A stretch of 64,000 bases of DNA, taken from NCBI GenBank assembly GCA_013399305.1, contig VXAI01000116.1, forward strand, positions 154,513 to 218,512, written 5' to 3'. Within the stretch, counting starts at the first letter, position 1; every line of letters begins with the position of its first letter. Of this stretch, positions 22,801 to 36,225 are shown in pieces. The notes beneath the pieces are model-generated. The model worked only from the letters and a program-made list of their open reading frames with translations, searched no databases and was not told the DNA's origin. This DNA comes from Rostratula benghalensis. Lineage: Eukaryota; Chordata; Aves; Charadriiformes; Rostratulidae. Made by a program: the position numbers and the translations under genes.

Positions 22801-25800
22801 TCCCAGATAAGGTGATATAATTGCTTTCTCTGCGGACTGTGCTTTAATAGAGCTGCAGAGTTAGAGATATTATTTAAAATTTGTTATGAGTCCCTACTGT
22901 CAACAAAAGGAGAGGAAAAATTATTATTCCTGAACTTCAATATTCTAGAATAAAGGAAGCTAATAAAATAGCTGTCAAGATGGTAAAAGTCTATTGGCCT
23001 TTCTGATGAATCACCAAGAACTTGCTGAAATACCAATTGACAGACATTATATAAAATTTAAAATAATCAAATAAGTGAAGAGCAAGTTGAGGATCTATAA
23101 CACTGAAATCAGCAGAAAGACCCATTGAATTAAGTGGAAGGAAAACCTGGCCATTAAACATCAACTTGCCACAATCATAATATAAAACTCAATAATGAAA
23201 TCACAAGGCCCCTTACATTTTATTGCTCCTGTATTTCTGTCTCCTTCACTGACCCACAAATGTGACAACAGAATAATTTCTATTCCTAAAGCAGACCTTG
23301 TCGATATTTGAGTTGATGTAAATTTTCAATCCAGGTCTGATGACATAATTAATAAGCATTTTTAATCTCCATATTCCAACCCCCCAATCTCTCTCTATGG
23401 CATTTCTATGCTCTCTGATGGAGGTATAACCCCCTCAGCATGGGATTAGTCTGCAATTGCCATAAATTGTAAAGAGCTCACTATAGGGATGGAAGTGGTA
23501 ACAGTAACAATAACTGTACTGCAGGATGAATTACTAAGAGACATTTAGTATTAGAGAGAGAGACAAGTCAGCTCATACCTGGGGTTTTTTACTTTGTCTA
23601 AATGGCTTCTAAATAGTTTTTTTCTTGTGGGTTTTTTAAGCGCATTGTGCTTAGCTGCCTAATGACTTCATTTTTTTTGGATTGCAACAAAGACATAGGT
23701 CTCTAAGAAGGGAGAGGAGTCACCGTGGGACAAGCACAAAGCTTTATAAAGCAACTTAGTCCTTGGAAAAAGTGAGAACCACAGCCCAGGATGCAATGGC
23801 TGGCTGAGGACACTCAGATAAACATCTACAGAAGCTGGTGCCATAGTAAATGTGCTTCAGTTTTGAGAAAAGGGCCAATTACTGTGATACACTAAAACAT
23901 TCTTGACCTGAAAAGGGAATAAGGAAAGAGAAATATGTACATACTGTGTTGCCATGTGACCACCAAAAGCTAGGCCTTTTTCTAGAACCCAATACAGCAA
24001 AATCTCTTGATCAACCTGACTGATGATTTGTGAAGATTATCTGCAGCTCACAGGAGCATACGGGCCTGTAACAAAGTACATGGATTTCAGTCCTTGCTCT
24101 GGTAAGAAGGCAAGGCATACCTTTCTATGGGATGTCACCTCTGGAGAAGAAGGGAGGAGCCACACCAGAACGTCTTCCTCCAGATGACCACAAAAATAGT
24201 GGAGACACACGTTTCAATTTTTCCTTCATTCTCAAGGTCTTTTTATATTGTCATTTCACAATGGTATGCTGTGTGAAAGTTAGTCCAAGAGAAAAAATTG
24301 TATAAAGTGACTCTAAAAATGTATTCCTGGGTCATTTTTATTGTTATTTCTAACATTTGTAGCAGGTCCATGAAGATACTCAGAGAATAGCTGCTTCTTA
24401 TATAATATCACAAACAGTGTTAAACAATAAATTTATGATTGCCTATCTTTTAAAATTTCATATTCACATCATCAGTAGAAACACATTGTATATACCCCAG
24501 AGATAAAGATAATGTTCCCACCCCAATTGATATGATTGTCAATTTGTGACAGTAAAAGGTTTCTTGTATGTAACTTCCACTGCGCTTGCTATTTTTCATT
24601 TTGAGAGCTTGCTGATGCCTTGTGTCAGACAGAATTTTCTTCTTTCAGTTCAGGTCCTCAGCAAAGCAGCCATTGGAACTATCCAGCAAATTATATATGT
24701 AGCCTTCTCCACCCACCCTTTATGCTGGCAATGGAAAAGTAGGTGGTTTCCCAAATGCATATGATCTCTGCATTTCTGTAATTTCTGAACATCCTAAGGG
24801 CATCTAAATGCAATCACATAAGAAAAGTTTATTTTCAGTCTTTCAGACCTGAAATAGGAGTATTACATATTTTAATATGCCAAAACAGCTACTATTTTAC
24901 AAAATGTTGAAAGTTGTTTCTGCCAGACAAACCTGGATTTAAATAAATATAAATCAGTTTTAAATTTGAAAGAAAAGTACCTAATTCCCTTCAATTTGCA
25001 GATTAAAGAAACTGCAGAGGATAAATTGTCTTTAAGAGTGTTACAAAATGTAAAAAGCAGGAATATCTCAGTTATATGGTTCCTAACTCTGTTTTTACAT
25101 TGAGGTAGAAAGATAGACACACAAACACATGCTTGCACATTTATTTTATTGTAGTGTTGCAAATCCTGTGGAGGGAGGGTAGACCAGTTTGAACGTAATT
25201 ATGACATTACATTCCCATACAGAGCAGGAACTACTTTGATTCAAAATGATTGCATGCTGGGAGTTGGGATACTTCAGCTCTTATGATCTTGTTAAATCTG
25301 TTGGGTAGGCAAGTTGTCCTGCAAATGATACTTCTCTACCACAGGTTTGAGGCTGTGTTTGAGGATTTCTTATGCCACTGCTATGCCTTGTGTTGTAATT
25401 CTCCTCATGACAACAAAGCACAAAATGGTTGATGAAAATGAGTGAAGTGGTATTTTCTAACCACATTTAATATCTTCCACCCACATGCACAGGAGGCTGT
25501 TCAAGAAAGAGCAAAAAAGAGTAAGGCCACTTATATTAGCTACATATTTTGAAACTAAATATATATTAATGAATTGATGACCTTGTACATCTAGTAATTC
25601 CCTAGCAGAAAGAGGTGTTCCTATGCCACCTCCCTTCAAAAAGTATTCCTGTTACAATAACAAAACATATTGCAAAGATGCCTAGAAGAGCTGCCCCTTT
25701 GCATATGTCCTCTTTATAAAGTCATTTTAAAGAAGTCAGTAGAGTCTCCATTTGAGAAAGTCCTCTCGAAAAGAAATTAATAGTAAGAACTCTTTGCAAT

Positions 25801-28195
25801 TACTCTTCATATCACAATTTAACTTGCTGGATCTTGGCTATATGTCAGGTGCAGAGTTGGTAAAATCATGCATTCAGTAATGTGCTTCCATCCTATTTGT
25901 AAGCTGATTGTTAATATGAATTTTCCATTGATTAGCAGAAATGGACTGTCTTGTGCTATTCTCTGTGACTGTATTTTCTGCATTTTAGATGTTCCTGTTT
26001 TCCTTCTTTTACACCTGTCATTTCACCTCATCTTCTACTTGTACAGTCAGTGAGATAATTTACACATATGATCTTTCATTCTTGCAGTCTTATTGAATCA
26101 GTATGCTCTTTTACTAATGCTCAGCCATATTGAATCAGTCACTCAGTCATCTCACATCATGTTCAGGTGAGAAACCAGGCATATTTATTTCCAGACTGAC
26201 TCCCAGTCATATTTTCTGACCTGTTCACTTTTACTCATTCATTACCACTAACCCTTAAGCGGCAGCATTAGCTCAAGGGAATTTTGATTCATGGAACTAC
26301 TTCACCAAACTCTCTTTTGCAGTTGTATTTCTCAGACATTTATTAACTACAGGTTGCTTTACTTTTATATCTTTGAAGGAAACAAACAAAAAGAACATGT
26401 CTTGTAGATGTCCCCTGTGCTTGTAACTTGAGCATGCTAATGAGACCACAGGATTTTTGTTTTAGTGGCTATATCTAGATCTGCATTAGTTTCCTAGCTG
26501 GCACGACTGGGACCAGACTCATTGCAACTCTGAGGATGGGATATAGTATAATTATGTATGCACATACACAAGCATATATACATGGACATAATTAATAGTG
26601 TCCAAAATTGAACTCTTGTTTTTCTTCTTTATTCCTCAAAGACAGACAAGACAGACACGCTTTGTTCAGGAAGATAATACAACTGATCTGATCAGCTGAC
26701 ATAGTTGGAAAAAAACTGACACTTTCTTAGTCACTGAAGCCCATTTGATATTCCCTCAAGTTGGCACTTCTTTCTGTACTTTTCTCTATAAATTTCTCAG
26801 TAATCATACATGGGCTTATACCAGCAGAATATGAAAACAGCACAAAGAGAAGAATGTACATGTAGTTTTTTGAAGCATGTAGAGATTTAGGGCAGAAAAC
26901 TGTTACCTGTTTCTGTTCCTTGTGCAAACAAAGTCTATGTTTTATGAGTGATCCCATGGAGAATTTTTCAAAACACAAATTAATTCATTAGCTCACTGCT
27001 CTGCTTCAGCAGTAGCAGCTACACTAGAAGCCCAGCAGCAATGCTCTTTGCAAAGCTCTGCCACAACATAATCTTAGGAGTGCTAATGAGTGCACATTTC
27101 TCTTTTACACAGAAGCTCTATCTGATACTGCAAATCAACTGAAAATATAAAACTTTGATTATGGGTAACATAGATAGCATCATATTAACAGTAGCATCTT
27201 CTGATACAAGGCAACTGATAAACTAAGAGAGCTCTGCCATTTTTCTCTGCCTTGTACTTTGCTCATCTATCCTGTCTGGGTAAATGCTGTGATCACATCC
27301 ATTTGCCATCGCTTGGCAACCTTCATTTCTCTTCTACATCCACAACTGCATTCTGTGACTTAATTTTGACCACTGCAAGTCCTGTTTTTGAGCTAGATGT
27401 CCTACTTAGTTGCAATTACGTCTCCATGTATCACTGATGATTAATTTCCTAGATGGATGTTTGTTATAAACCCATTCATTGATCTTCCTGACTTGCCTTG
27501 AAATATTTAACACCTTATATATTTCTCTGTGCTAAAAAAAACCCACCCAACATTCTGTAGAGGTGTTTTATTTCTGCTCTATACATCATTGTTAGCAGGA
27601 TACATTTTTTAAATACTTGAAGAGAAAGATGAGCTGATTCTTCAGAAAGTTACAGAATTTATGAGACGCTACAACCCAGCTTTGTTCACTAATTCCCCCG
27701 CACTCAGAGACTGTGCTCTTATTACCTGTATTATATTTGTCCCTGGTTTCTACGTTTCTAAATGCTACAGAAACCAGCATTTTTGATGAGATGTTCCCTG
27801 CATTTAATTTCCTTGCAGGAGTTCCCTTAGCACAAACATGAACTTCCCATCATTACCTCCTCTGATATAAAGGTAGCAGAAGGTGTAACTTTCAGGTGCT
27901 CAACCACTGTCATGCTTATGGACTACTCATGGAAAAGTTCTTTCAGGCAGGTTGCAACCAATGCAGGTGGCATTAATATTTTGCACAAGGTTGTTTCTAC
28001 TTACACTGGCTTGAAGGTTCCTGCCTTCCTTTGCTGTCATTACCGGTACTATTTATGCCTGATATGATGCCAGGAACTTTCTAACCCCAAGCCAAGATAC
28101 TTCATGTGTAAACGTTAAAAAACACAAAGTTGGGGAAGCTGCAGTTAAACAGTCTATGTGGGTAAAACTGACCCTGGCCTCTTCATTCAATATAA
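16846..28195. other. Long unique AT-rich stretch, no supportable gene
   Basis: About 11.3 kb. It contains a MIR/L2-like trace (18150-18240), a poly(A) run at 20689-20701, a pair of splice-flanked blocks on the minus strand at 21647-21822 (listed as a finding) and the usual scatter of short ORFs. No tRNA, snRNA or retrogene was recognised. A strong-looking donor at about 17950 (minus) has no open exon behind it. Confidence 0.45.
18150..18240 (+). repeat. Probable ancient MIR/L2-like fragment
   Basis: The series 'tctctctgtcagttgtgcca', 'aaggataatgatgtttacct', 'tttgtaaagtattttgaggt' follows the well-known 3' part of old amniote SINE/LINE repeats (ctctgtaaaatgggaataat, cttacct, gtaaagcgctttgag). 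Very diverged and with uncertain limits. Confidence 0.45.
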
Positions 28196-28830
28196 GCTGT
28201 AAATTGCAAAGACTTCCTTCTCCTCAGGGCTGCTCTCAATCCATTCTTCACCCAGCCTGTATTTCTGCTTGGGATTACCATGACCCAGATGCGCTTGGCT
28301 TTGTTCAGCTTCATAAACTTTGCATGACCCCACCTCCCAAGCCTGTCCAGGTCCCTCTGGATGGCAGCCCTTCCCTCCAGGGTGTTGACCACACCACACA
28401 GCTTTGTGTCATTGGCAAACGTGCTGAGGGTGCACTCTATCCCACTGTCCACATCACAGACAAAGATGTTAAACAGCACTCATCCCAGTACTGACCCCTG
28501 AGGAATGCCACTCATCGCTGGTTTCCACTTGGACATTGAGCCATTGACCACAACCCTTTGAGTGCAGCCATCCAGCCAGTTCAATCCGTCAAGTGGTCCA
28601 TCCATCAAATCCATGTCTTTTCAGTGACACATGCTTTGCAAAACTCTAGGCAAGTGGTCTGTTGCTTTCCCCCTATCTACTAATGCTGTAGAACCATTGT
28701 AGAAAGCCATCAGATTTGTCAGGTATGACTTGCCCTCTGTGAAGCCATGTTTGCTGTCACAAGTCAGCTCCTTATTTTCTACATGCTTCAGCAGAGATTC
28801 CAGGAGGATCTGTAAAAGAGAAGGCTGAAT
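28196..28830 (-). mobile_element. CR1 LINE fragment lacking its 3' end
   Basis: Minus strand. Positions 28479-28290 encode the RT palm and beyond: DSGIECTLSTFANDTKLCGV then GRAAIQRDLDRLGRW. The catalytic FADD is changed to FAND. Positions 28500-28830 hold the RT fingers region in broken frames ('accattgtagaaagccatca', 'tgaagccatgtttgctgtca'). The element stops at about 28196 in the middle of the coding region and has no 8-bp terminal units. Since LINE insertions normally keep the 3' end, that end was lost after insertion. It is not functional. Confidence 0.85.
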
Positions 28831-29642
28831 GAAAGACCTTGCATACAAGTCGTCTCCTCACTAGTATGCACGGGGTTATGGGCTTGTGACAGACAGTTGA
28901 TTTCAAGAGTATCACTGAATCCTTTTATCAGGTAATTAAAAGTTTTCATTCAAGTTGGGGCCATATTAATGTAATAATGTAATAAAATAAATAATGAATT
29001 TAAGGTTTCTTCAGCCTTTTGGAATGAAGATTCCCATTTGCTTTTCAAGTTCTTCTATTGAAGAAACGTTCAAAAGAAGGATATTTCTGAAGTGTGACCT
29101 AACATATAAGAATAAAGTCAGGATGGCAGAAACTCTAGAGGAGTGATTTACAATTTATCCAATAGGTAAATAATGTTTTCCTTAAGTTACACTGACTGCT
29201 CTTCTGCACTTGGAGCAGCAGAAATTCCTCAGCTTCTCCTCTTTCTTCCTATTTATTCTGCAGAAGTCAAACTCCCTCTGTACCCTAATAAACAAAGAGT
29301 AGATCTCTACATTTTACAATAGTTTTGCTTCAATAATAAAAAAAAAGTCTCATATGAGAGCCTCTATGCAACACTGCAATATAGATTGTTATGCTCTGGA
29401 TAGCAATAACAGTAATAGTAGTTGTGATTAATATACCCTATAATCAACATAATAGAGACACACACAGATCAGTAAGACAACTTTGATCATGACAAATGGT
29501 TAAAAGGAAGTTTTCCTCAGCTCCAAGATAATGGCTTGAACATCCAGCACAGAGTTTGAACTACCTTGTTCTTAAACTGTTGCTGTTTTGGGCAAAGAAC
29601 ACAATTTGACTCCCTGCGTATTATTGTTTTCTGCCTTCTCCT

Positions 29643-29732
29643 GGGTTGTATGCTGCTCAGGGCAGGGACCTGCTCTTTCCTCCATAAAATCCCAAACACG
29701 CTCCTGGGTCTTGTAATAAATAATAAAAAACA
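29643..29732 (+). repeat. Ancient MIR/L2-like 3' fragment
   Basis: 'gggttgtatgctgctcaggg' + 'cagggacctgctctttcc' ... 'gctcctgggtcttgtaataa' + 'ataataaaa' follows the conserved 3' end shared by old amniote SINE/LINE families (gattgtaagctc..ggggcagggacc..., gtaataaataata). Word order and spacing fit well despite divergence. Family name is from memory. Confidence 0.55.
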
Positions 29733-31060
29733 GTCCTAAAACCAGAGCAGTAGAACTGCTTTCAAACAAGGATTTTTATGCTTTTGCATAGCACTGACTT
29801 CCATGTGTTTCTCAAAGTATTCCTTGTGAACTTAGTTGCTTTTGATAATTACATTGTAGAAAAATGAAAGGGTATTCCTGTGCAAATGTAAGCTAACATA
29901 ATAAATGCAGTACTTCTCCTGTGCAGATATCTTTTTACAGCATCTTTCTTAACAGTTTATATGCAGTTGCTATTCTTCTGTCCTGAGATAAATTAACATT
30001 GAATACTTGCAGTGTGATGTCAAAAATCAATTAAATGGAAGTTACAGATATTTGTTTAAAAAGCTCAAGTTATATTTTATATCACAAGTCTCCTAGGTGA
30101 CAGGTCAGATGAGTTAATCAACAACTAGTTTTCTCCACAATCCTGACTCAAATTTGCCCTTAGCAGGAGTGATAGAAGAAGAGTACTTATGGTCAGTGGC
30201 AAAGGTGTGGGATTTTGGGGAAACTGCAAAAGTTATAGCATCTGTCACTGGTTTGCTACTGATGTGTCTTACTGCACCTGGATAGCATGTGAGAAACAGT
30301 GGAGAACTGTACTATGTGCTGCTGAAAGAACACACCTGGCTTTCTGGCTCACTGAGATGTTTGAAATGTCTCGGGCCAAAAACTGGTACACTATCTTTTG
30401 GGATTGAGATTTTTCAGCTAAACCTTATGTTTTCTAGGTTGTCCATGCCTGTCAGCCAGCCAATGTCTCAGTTTCTCCATCTCTCACCTCTTTCCCAACA
30501 AAAATACCTCCACTTTTCCTGCAGTCACCAAAATTGTAAGGCAATTATTGTAATGCCAGAAGCAAAGATCCACATTTTTAATTGCAAAGTATGATATTGA
30601 CATGTGTACTGAAAAAGTAATGACAGTCTTGCTAACTCAGTGGTTTGGCTTATAACATGATTTTAACTAATCCAGAGCTTGTTAAGAAAATACAATGTAT
30701 CATCTTCCGCAAACAACTGACTTAAAACAAAAGATCCTTTTATAAAACAAAACAAAACTAACAAGCCCAACTGAAACTGACTTGCAAGCTGCTCACAGAA
30801 AATTTAAAAGATTACTACAGAATAGTCTACGCATATTCCATCCTCTCATTTATAACTGCCTTTTTTGAAAGAAAAAATAATCCCCAGTAGAACAGGCAAC
30901 ACGCTTATACTGTTTAACCTCAGATGAACAGCAGTTCATCACTATGGAAGACATCAGCTTAAAGATAAAACACCCAGCATTTGGGTTTGATGTCAAGGAT
31001 GATGAGTATACCTGTGTTGCAGGTTGCAGTGTCGTGAAGGTGCAAGTTAACCAGGTCTAA

Positions 31061-31256
31061 GCTCCATAATAACATGGCGAGAAGGTTATCTGGGCCCAAG
31101 CAGTAAGGCAACAGCCAGCTTGGTTATTTCTGCACTAGTTTCTGATGGGATAAAAGGGGGGAAAGCTTCCCTTGCAGGCTCTGAAACAGAAGCAGAACAT
31201 TCCTACAGCTGCCTTTGCATTAGTAGTGATGGTCTATTAGATGCTCCATAATAACA
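31061..31256. repeat. 168-bp segment between 14-bp perfect direct repeats
   Basis: GCTCCATAATAACA occurs at 31061-31074 and again at 31243-31256. The pair could be target-site duplications around an old insertion, or chance. The segment between contains 'gggataaaaggggggaaag' but no poly(A) tail or recognised family. Confidence 0.5.
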
Positions 31257-32930
31257 ACACAAGGAATTTAAACAAAACTGATTCTGGTTACAACTGTTAT
31301 AAAAACAAGCCTTTGACTAGAGATTTGAATGCTAGGAAGCAGTTTGAATTTAACTTCTTCCACATCTGCTCTTCATTCTGTCTGTAAATTTAAGAAGTAG
31401 AGAAGAACATGGCCCTGCCTTTCAAATGTCCACCACAAAGGCTGCTAGTGCAGGCATTTGGTAGCTGAAGGTCTCAGGTGTGGAGCTGTTTGATGTCATG
31501 CCCTGGAGGCAGGTCCATGGAGGCTGCCTTCCAGTTCAAGTCTGATACTTCCCTTGTTTGCATGGCCAGGAGGACTGTAATGAATAGTGCCAGGCAGCAG
31601 GGGAGAGACACTGCCCAGGCTGCATGTGCACAGGGGCTTAGGGTCATAAACAGCACCTTTCCAATCAGACGGTGTCATCTAGACCTATGTCTTTGTCTTG
31701 ACCAACAATTTGTCTTCACTCATAGTAAGGATAAATGTTAAAAATACCCTCAAATCCACTCATACTCAAAACTTAAAAGTTAATCCTCCATGCTCACCCT
31801 CAGCTGCCATCAAGCCTTCCAGTGCAGGTACTGACAAACTTGAATTTCCAAGGTTGTCCATTTCTGGTATGTGTTCACAATGTATTGGGTCACAGTACAG
31901 GAAACCATTTGCTGAGGGCTTTACAATGCACTTGTCTTGATTTTGAGCCTCTTGTACTCCTCTGTCCTCCAAAGGGTCAAGGTAAAGACAGAAGAATCAG
32001 GCACCTATAGGAGATCTACTTGATATGTACCCCAGGGGCAAACTCAGTGTCAGCAGCTGAAATAGAAAATTCAAAGTAAGCAAGGTGTTGTCCAGATCAT
32101 AGAAGACCATATTCCATGTGATTCTTGGGAAGATGTGGTGATGATATGCCAGGATGTTTGTTTGATTATGTGAATATACTTACTGGATATTATTCACTGA
32201 CTTGGTATACATTTTTGTTGTTGAAATACAATTTGCATCTTCAGACCTAATTCCTGCTGGCAATACAACTTTTTATAACCAGTTACTTTTCGCTAAATAA
32301 ATAAAACAGACTTTGCTGCACTATAAATAATATCAGGGTGAACTTAGCTAGGTGCACAGTGAGATAATTTCAGCTTGATTCAAAACACAGGTAAACTTCT
32401 AAGATACTTAAAAGACTCAGGGCTCAGAGGGTCTCCTGGATTAGCAAATCCAGCCTACTGTCTTGGCCAAACATACTCTCTAAAATACCGGCTCCATCTC
32501 AAACCTGGAACAGCTTCTTGCCCTGTCTGCAGCTAATAGGGTGATGCTCTAGAACCTGACATAGGAAAGCTGCTCCAGGGCTTGGAAAACTTGTGCTGCC
32601 TTTTAGATTATGTATCTTTTGGGGTCCTTTGACTTAAATAGTGTTTCTCTCACACATTTACCAGAAATTAATTTCTACTATAGATTACTGATCCTAATTG
32701 TCCATTCTAGGTGTGCCGTACTGTTTGCTTTTTAAGCTTTGTGTTGTTATTTTTGTTAATTTCACTTATCACTGTGGATATGGAGGGGTGGTTTATAAAA
32801 AAGAGGGAAAAGAGAAGTTCCGTGTTTTGATTTAAAAGATAATATCAAAGATAATGGAGTGATGCTTAGATTCTCCCTCGCCTGTAGTCCCAACTGTAGT
32901 TCCTTTTCTATCCTCATGCTCTTACTCATT

Positions 32931-35900
32931 TACAGAATCACAGGATCACAGAATGATATGGGGTTGGAAGGGATTTCTGGAGATCATCTAGTCCAAACCC
33001 CCTGCCAGAGCAGGTCCACCTAGAGCAGGTTGCAAAGGAAAATGTCCAGGCGGGTTTTGAATATGTCCAGAGAAGGAGTGTCCACCACCACCACTCTGGG
33101 CAGCCTGTTCCAGGACTCTGCCACCCTCAAAGGAAAGTTCCTCTTCATGTTTAGATGGAATTTCATATGTACAAGTTTGTGCCCATTTCCAATCATCTTG
33201 GTGGTCCTCTGCTCTACCCTCTTCAGCAGTTCCCAGAACTGGACACAGTACTCCAGATGGGGCCTCAGCAAGGCAGAGTAGAGGAGCAGGATAACCTCCC
33301 TCGACCTGCTGGCCATGCTGCTCTTGATGCACTACCTAGATGCCATTGGCCTTCTTGGCCAAGAGGGCACATTGCTTGCTCATGGTCATCCTGTTGTCCC
33401 CTGGGACTCCCAGGTCTTTTTCCTCAGAGCTGCTTTCCAGCAGGTCATCCCCCAACCTGAACTGCGGCAGGGGCTTATTCTTCCCCAGATGCAGCACCCT
33501 ACACTTGACATTGTTGAATTTCATCAGGTTTCTCTCTGCCCAACTCTCCAGCTTGACCAGGTCTCACTGTATGGCAGCACAGCCTTCTGCTGTGTCAGCC
33601 ACCCCTCCCAGTTTTGTATCATCAGCAAACTTGCTGAGGGTACATTCCATCCCTTCATCCAGGTCATCGATGAACATTTTGAGGAGGACTGGACACAGTA
33701 CTGACCCCTGGGGAGTACCACTTGTTACAGAGCTCCAACTAGATTCTGTGCCACTAACCACGATCCTCCAAGCTCTGTCTTTCAGCCAGTTTTCAATCCA
33801 CCTCACTCTCCATTTATTTACCCCATACTCCCTAAGCTTACCTATGAAGATGCTGTGGGAGACAGCAGGGCAAAAGCCTTACTGAAGTCAAGGTAAACAA
33901 CATCTACCANNNNNNNNNNNNNNNNNNNNNNNNNNNNNNNNNNNNNNNNNNNNNNNNNNNNNNNNNNNNNNNNNATCCAGTCATGCCATTGTAGAAGGCT
34001 ATCAGACTAGTCAGACAGGATTTCCTCCTGGTGAATCCGTGTTGAATATTTCTGATAACTTTCTTTTCCTCCAGATGCTTTGAGATGACACCCAGAATGA
34101 GCCACTCCATGATCTTTCCAGGGATGGAGGTGAGGATGACCAGCCTGCAGTTTCCCAGGTCCTCCTTCTTGCCCTTTTTGAAGACTGGAGTGACACTGGC
34201 TTTCCTCCAGCCCTTGGATATCTCGCCTGTACTCCAGGACCTTTCAAAGATGATGGAGAGTGGCCCAGCAATGACTTCTGCAAGGCTTCCTCAGCATTTG
34301 CGGGTGCATTCCATCAGGAGTTGCAGATGTCCAGTGTACTTAACTGATCTCTGACTTGATCTTTCTCAACCAAGTGGAAGTCTTCTTTCTCCAGACTTTC
34401 TCAGTTTCCTCCAAAGTGTGGACTCCTGGGGGCTGTCCTGTGCAGTATAGACTGAATTAAAGACAGCACTCAGCGACTCCACCTTCTCTGTATCCTTTGT
34501 CACATGGCATTCATCTCATTCAACAGTGGACCCACATTTTCTCACATTTTCCTTTTGCCTCCAATATACTTGAAAAAACTCTCCTTGTTGACTTTGACAT
34601 CCCTTGCCAATTTTTATTCCAAGGAGTCCTTGGCTTCCCACATTTCTTCCCTGCATACTCCAATATCAGTCTTGTAATCTCCCCAAGTGGTCAGTCACTT
34701 CTTCTATGCAATGTATGCTTCCCTCTTCCACCTGAACTTTTCCAGAAGCTCCCTGATCAACCATGCATGTCTCCTGCTTCCCTTGCCTGATTTTTTGCTC
34801 TTAGGGATGCACTGATTCGCAGTTTGGAGAAAGAGGTATTTGAATATCAACCAGTTCTCTTGAGCCCCCCTACCTTCCAGAGCCCTAACTTGTGAGGTTT
34901 CTCCAAGCATTTCCTCGAAGACATCAAAGTTAGTGCTCCTGAAATTCAAGGTTTCAATCTTACTTGTTGTTTTGTGCATACTACCCATGATCCTGAACTC
35001 CATTTTTTCGTGATCACTGTGGCCAAGGCTGCCCCCAGCCTTAATGTCCTCCCCCTGTTCCTCTTTGTTTGTCAGTACTAGGTCCAGTAGTACACCTATC
35101 CTTGTTGGCTCCTCCACCACCTGAGTCAAGAAGTTATCATCAATACACTGGAGGACATTCCTGGACTGTACATGCCTGGCTGTGTAGCTTTCCCAGCACC
35201 CCCATGAGAACCAAGGCTTGTGATTTTAAGACTACTCTCAGCTTTCTGTAAAAGTCCTCATCAACTCCCCCATCTGGATCAGTTGGCCTGTAATAAACAC
35301 CCACAACAGTGTCTGTCATCTTGGCCTGCCCCTTAATCCTCACCCACAAGCTCTCAACTGTCTCTTCATCTGCCCCCAGGGATGGCTTTTTGGACATTTC
35401 CTCACTCTCTGTCCATTCCTTAACATAGAGGGTAACACCTCCATCCTTCCTTCCTTGCCTGTCACTTCTGAACAACTTCTAGCCCTCTAGTTATAGGATT
35501 TGTTCCACCAGGTTTCAGTAATGGCTACTATATCATAGCTTTCCAGCAGCACAGTAGCTTCCAACTCCTCTTGTTGCTCATGCTGCATGCATTCCTGTAG
35601 AGGTACTTCTGCCATCATCCACATCCTCACTTGACTGGCCTTCTTCAATCAGAACCTCATGTCTGTTCTTCAGAGGTACTGGGGGGTGAGGTGGGCAAGG
35701 TTCACCTGCTGCCATGACCATGAACTTGCCTCCATTCACTCTTTTCATTTAGGGTCTGCCTTCTGACTGACTGGGGCAGGATACAGGGGCTCCTTGACCC
35801 TGTCTGCTTTCTGAGAGGTGCTTCTGTTTCTGTTACAAGGAGGGCAGAGCTTGGCTCCACTGGTCTATTTTTTGTTCCATCTCCCTGATGCACCTCAACT

Positions 35901-36225
35901 TTTTAACTTCCTCTCACATCTCTGCCACCAGGCTGAGCAGATCACTCACCAGCTCACAAAACACGCAGCAGTTTTCAATGCTGTCACCCATTTCCAGTAA
36001 AAGGCTCTAGCACTCCCTGTAGCCTGTGACCTGCACAGCTGTATGTTTCCGTTGGAGCTCTGTCTGGGTTCCCACATCCATTCGGGTCAAGGTTGAGAGC
36101 ATGACCTGATTCTGGGTAGACAACATAGCTAAGCTCCTTCTGAAGGGGAGATGACCACCAGCAAGACTCACCTGTTGAGCTGGAAGAACTTCAGATCCTT
36201 CCTGTGTGCCCTTTCCCACTCCCTG
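32931..36225 (-). mobile_element. CR1 LINE, longest copy (about 3.3 kb), non-functional
   Basis: Minus strand, read from high to low coordinates. ORF1 end at 36219-36007 (VGTQTELQRKHTAVQV). APE-type endonuclease at 35475-34704 in two frames: GGVTLYVKE, VVGVYYRP and LVLMG are visible, then the expected GDFN catalytic motif is destroyed, and the later SDHE motif survives. A degraded linker spans 34700-34110. The start of the RT spans 34110-33850, interrupted by N. The RT palm is at 33806-33564 with [12 protein letters not shown] and FADDTKLGG intact. The C-terminal tail is at 33524-33020 (YSALLRPHLEYCVQFW, ESWNRLPRVVV). The 3' terminus at 32931-32955 reads ATTCTGTG ATCCTGTG ATTCTGTA on the minus strand. 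Intact CR1 is about 4.5 kb, so this is the fullest copy here, with several frameshifts and a 5' end lost or unrecognised. Plus-strand ORFs up to 181 codons inside it are shadows. Confidence 0.93.
33910..33974. other. Assembly gap (65 N)
   Basis: A run of N interrupts the CR1 in its reverse-transcriptase start region. CR1 sequence on both sides is collinear and in the same orientation, so only a short part of the element is probably missing. Confidence 0.99.

Larger units (their letters stand above)
28831..32930. other. Unique sequence with one MIR/L2-like trace
   Basis: About 4.1 kb. It includes the MIR/L2-like fragment at 29643-29732 and a 14-bp direct repeat bracketing 168 bp at 31061-31256 (see findings). 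The ORF pairs at 31474-31972 overlap in opposite strands and look accidental. Confidence 0.45.

Noticed and set aside
33340..33885. Plus-strand ORF of 181 codons
   Set aside because: It is the antisense shadow of the reverse-transcriptase region of the minus-strand CR1 at 32931-36225.
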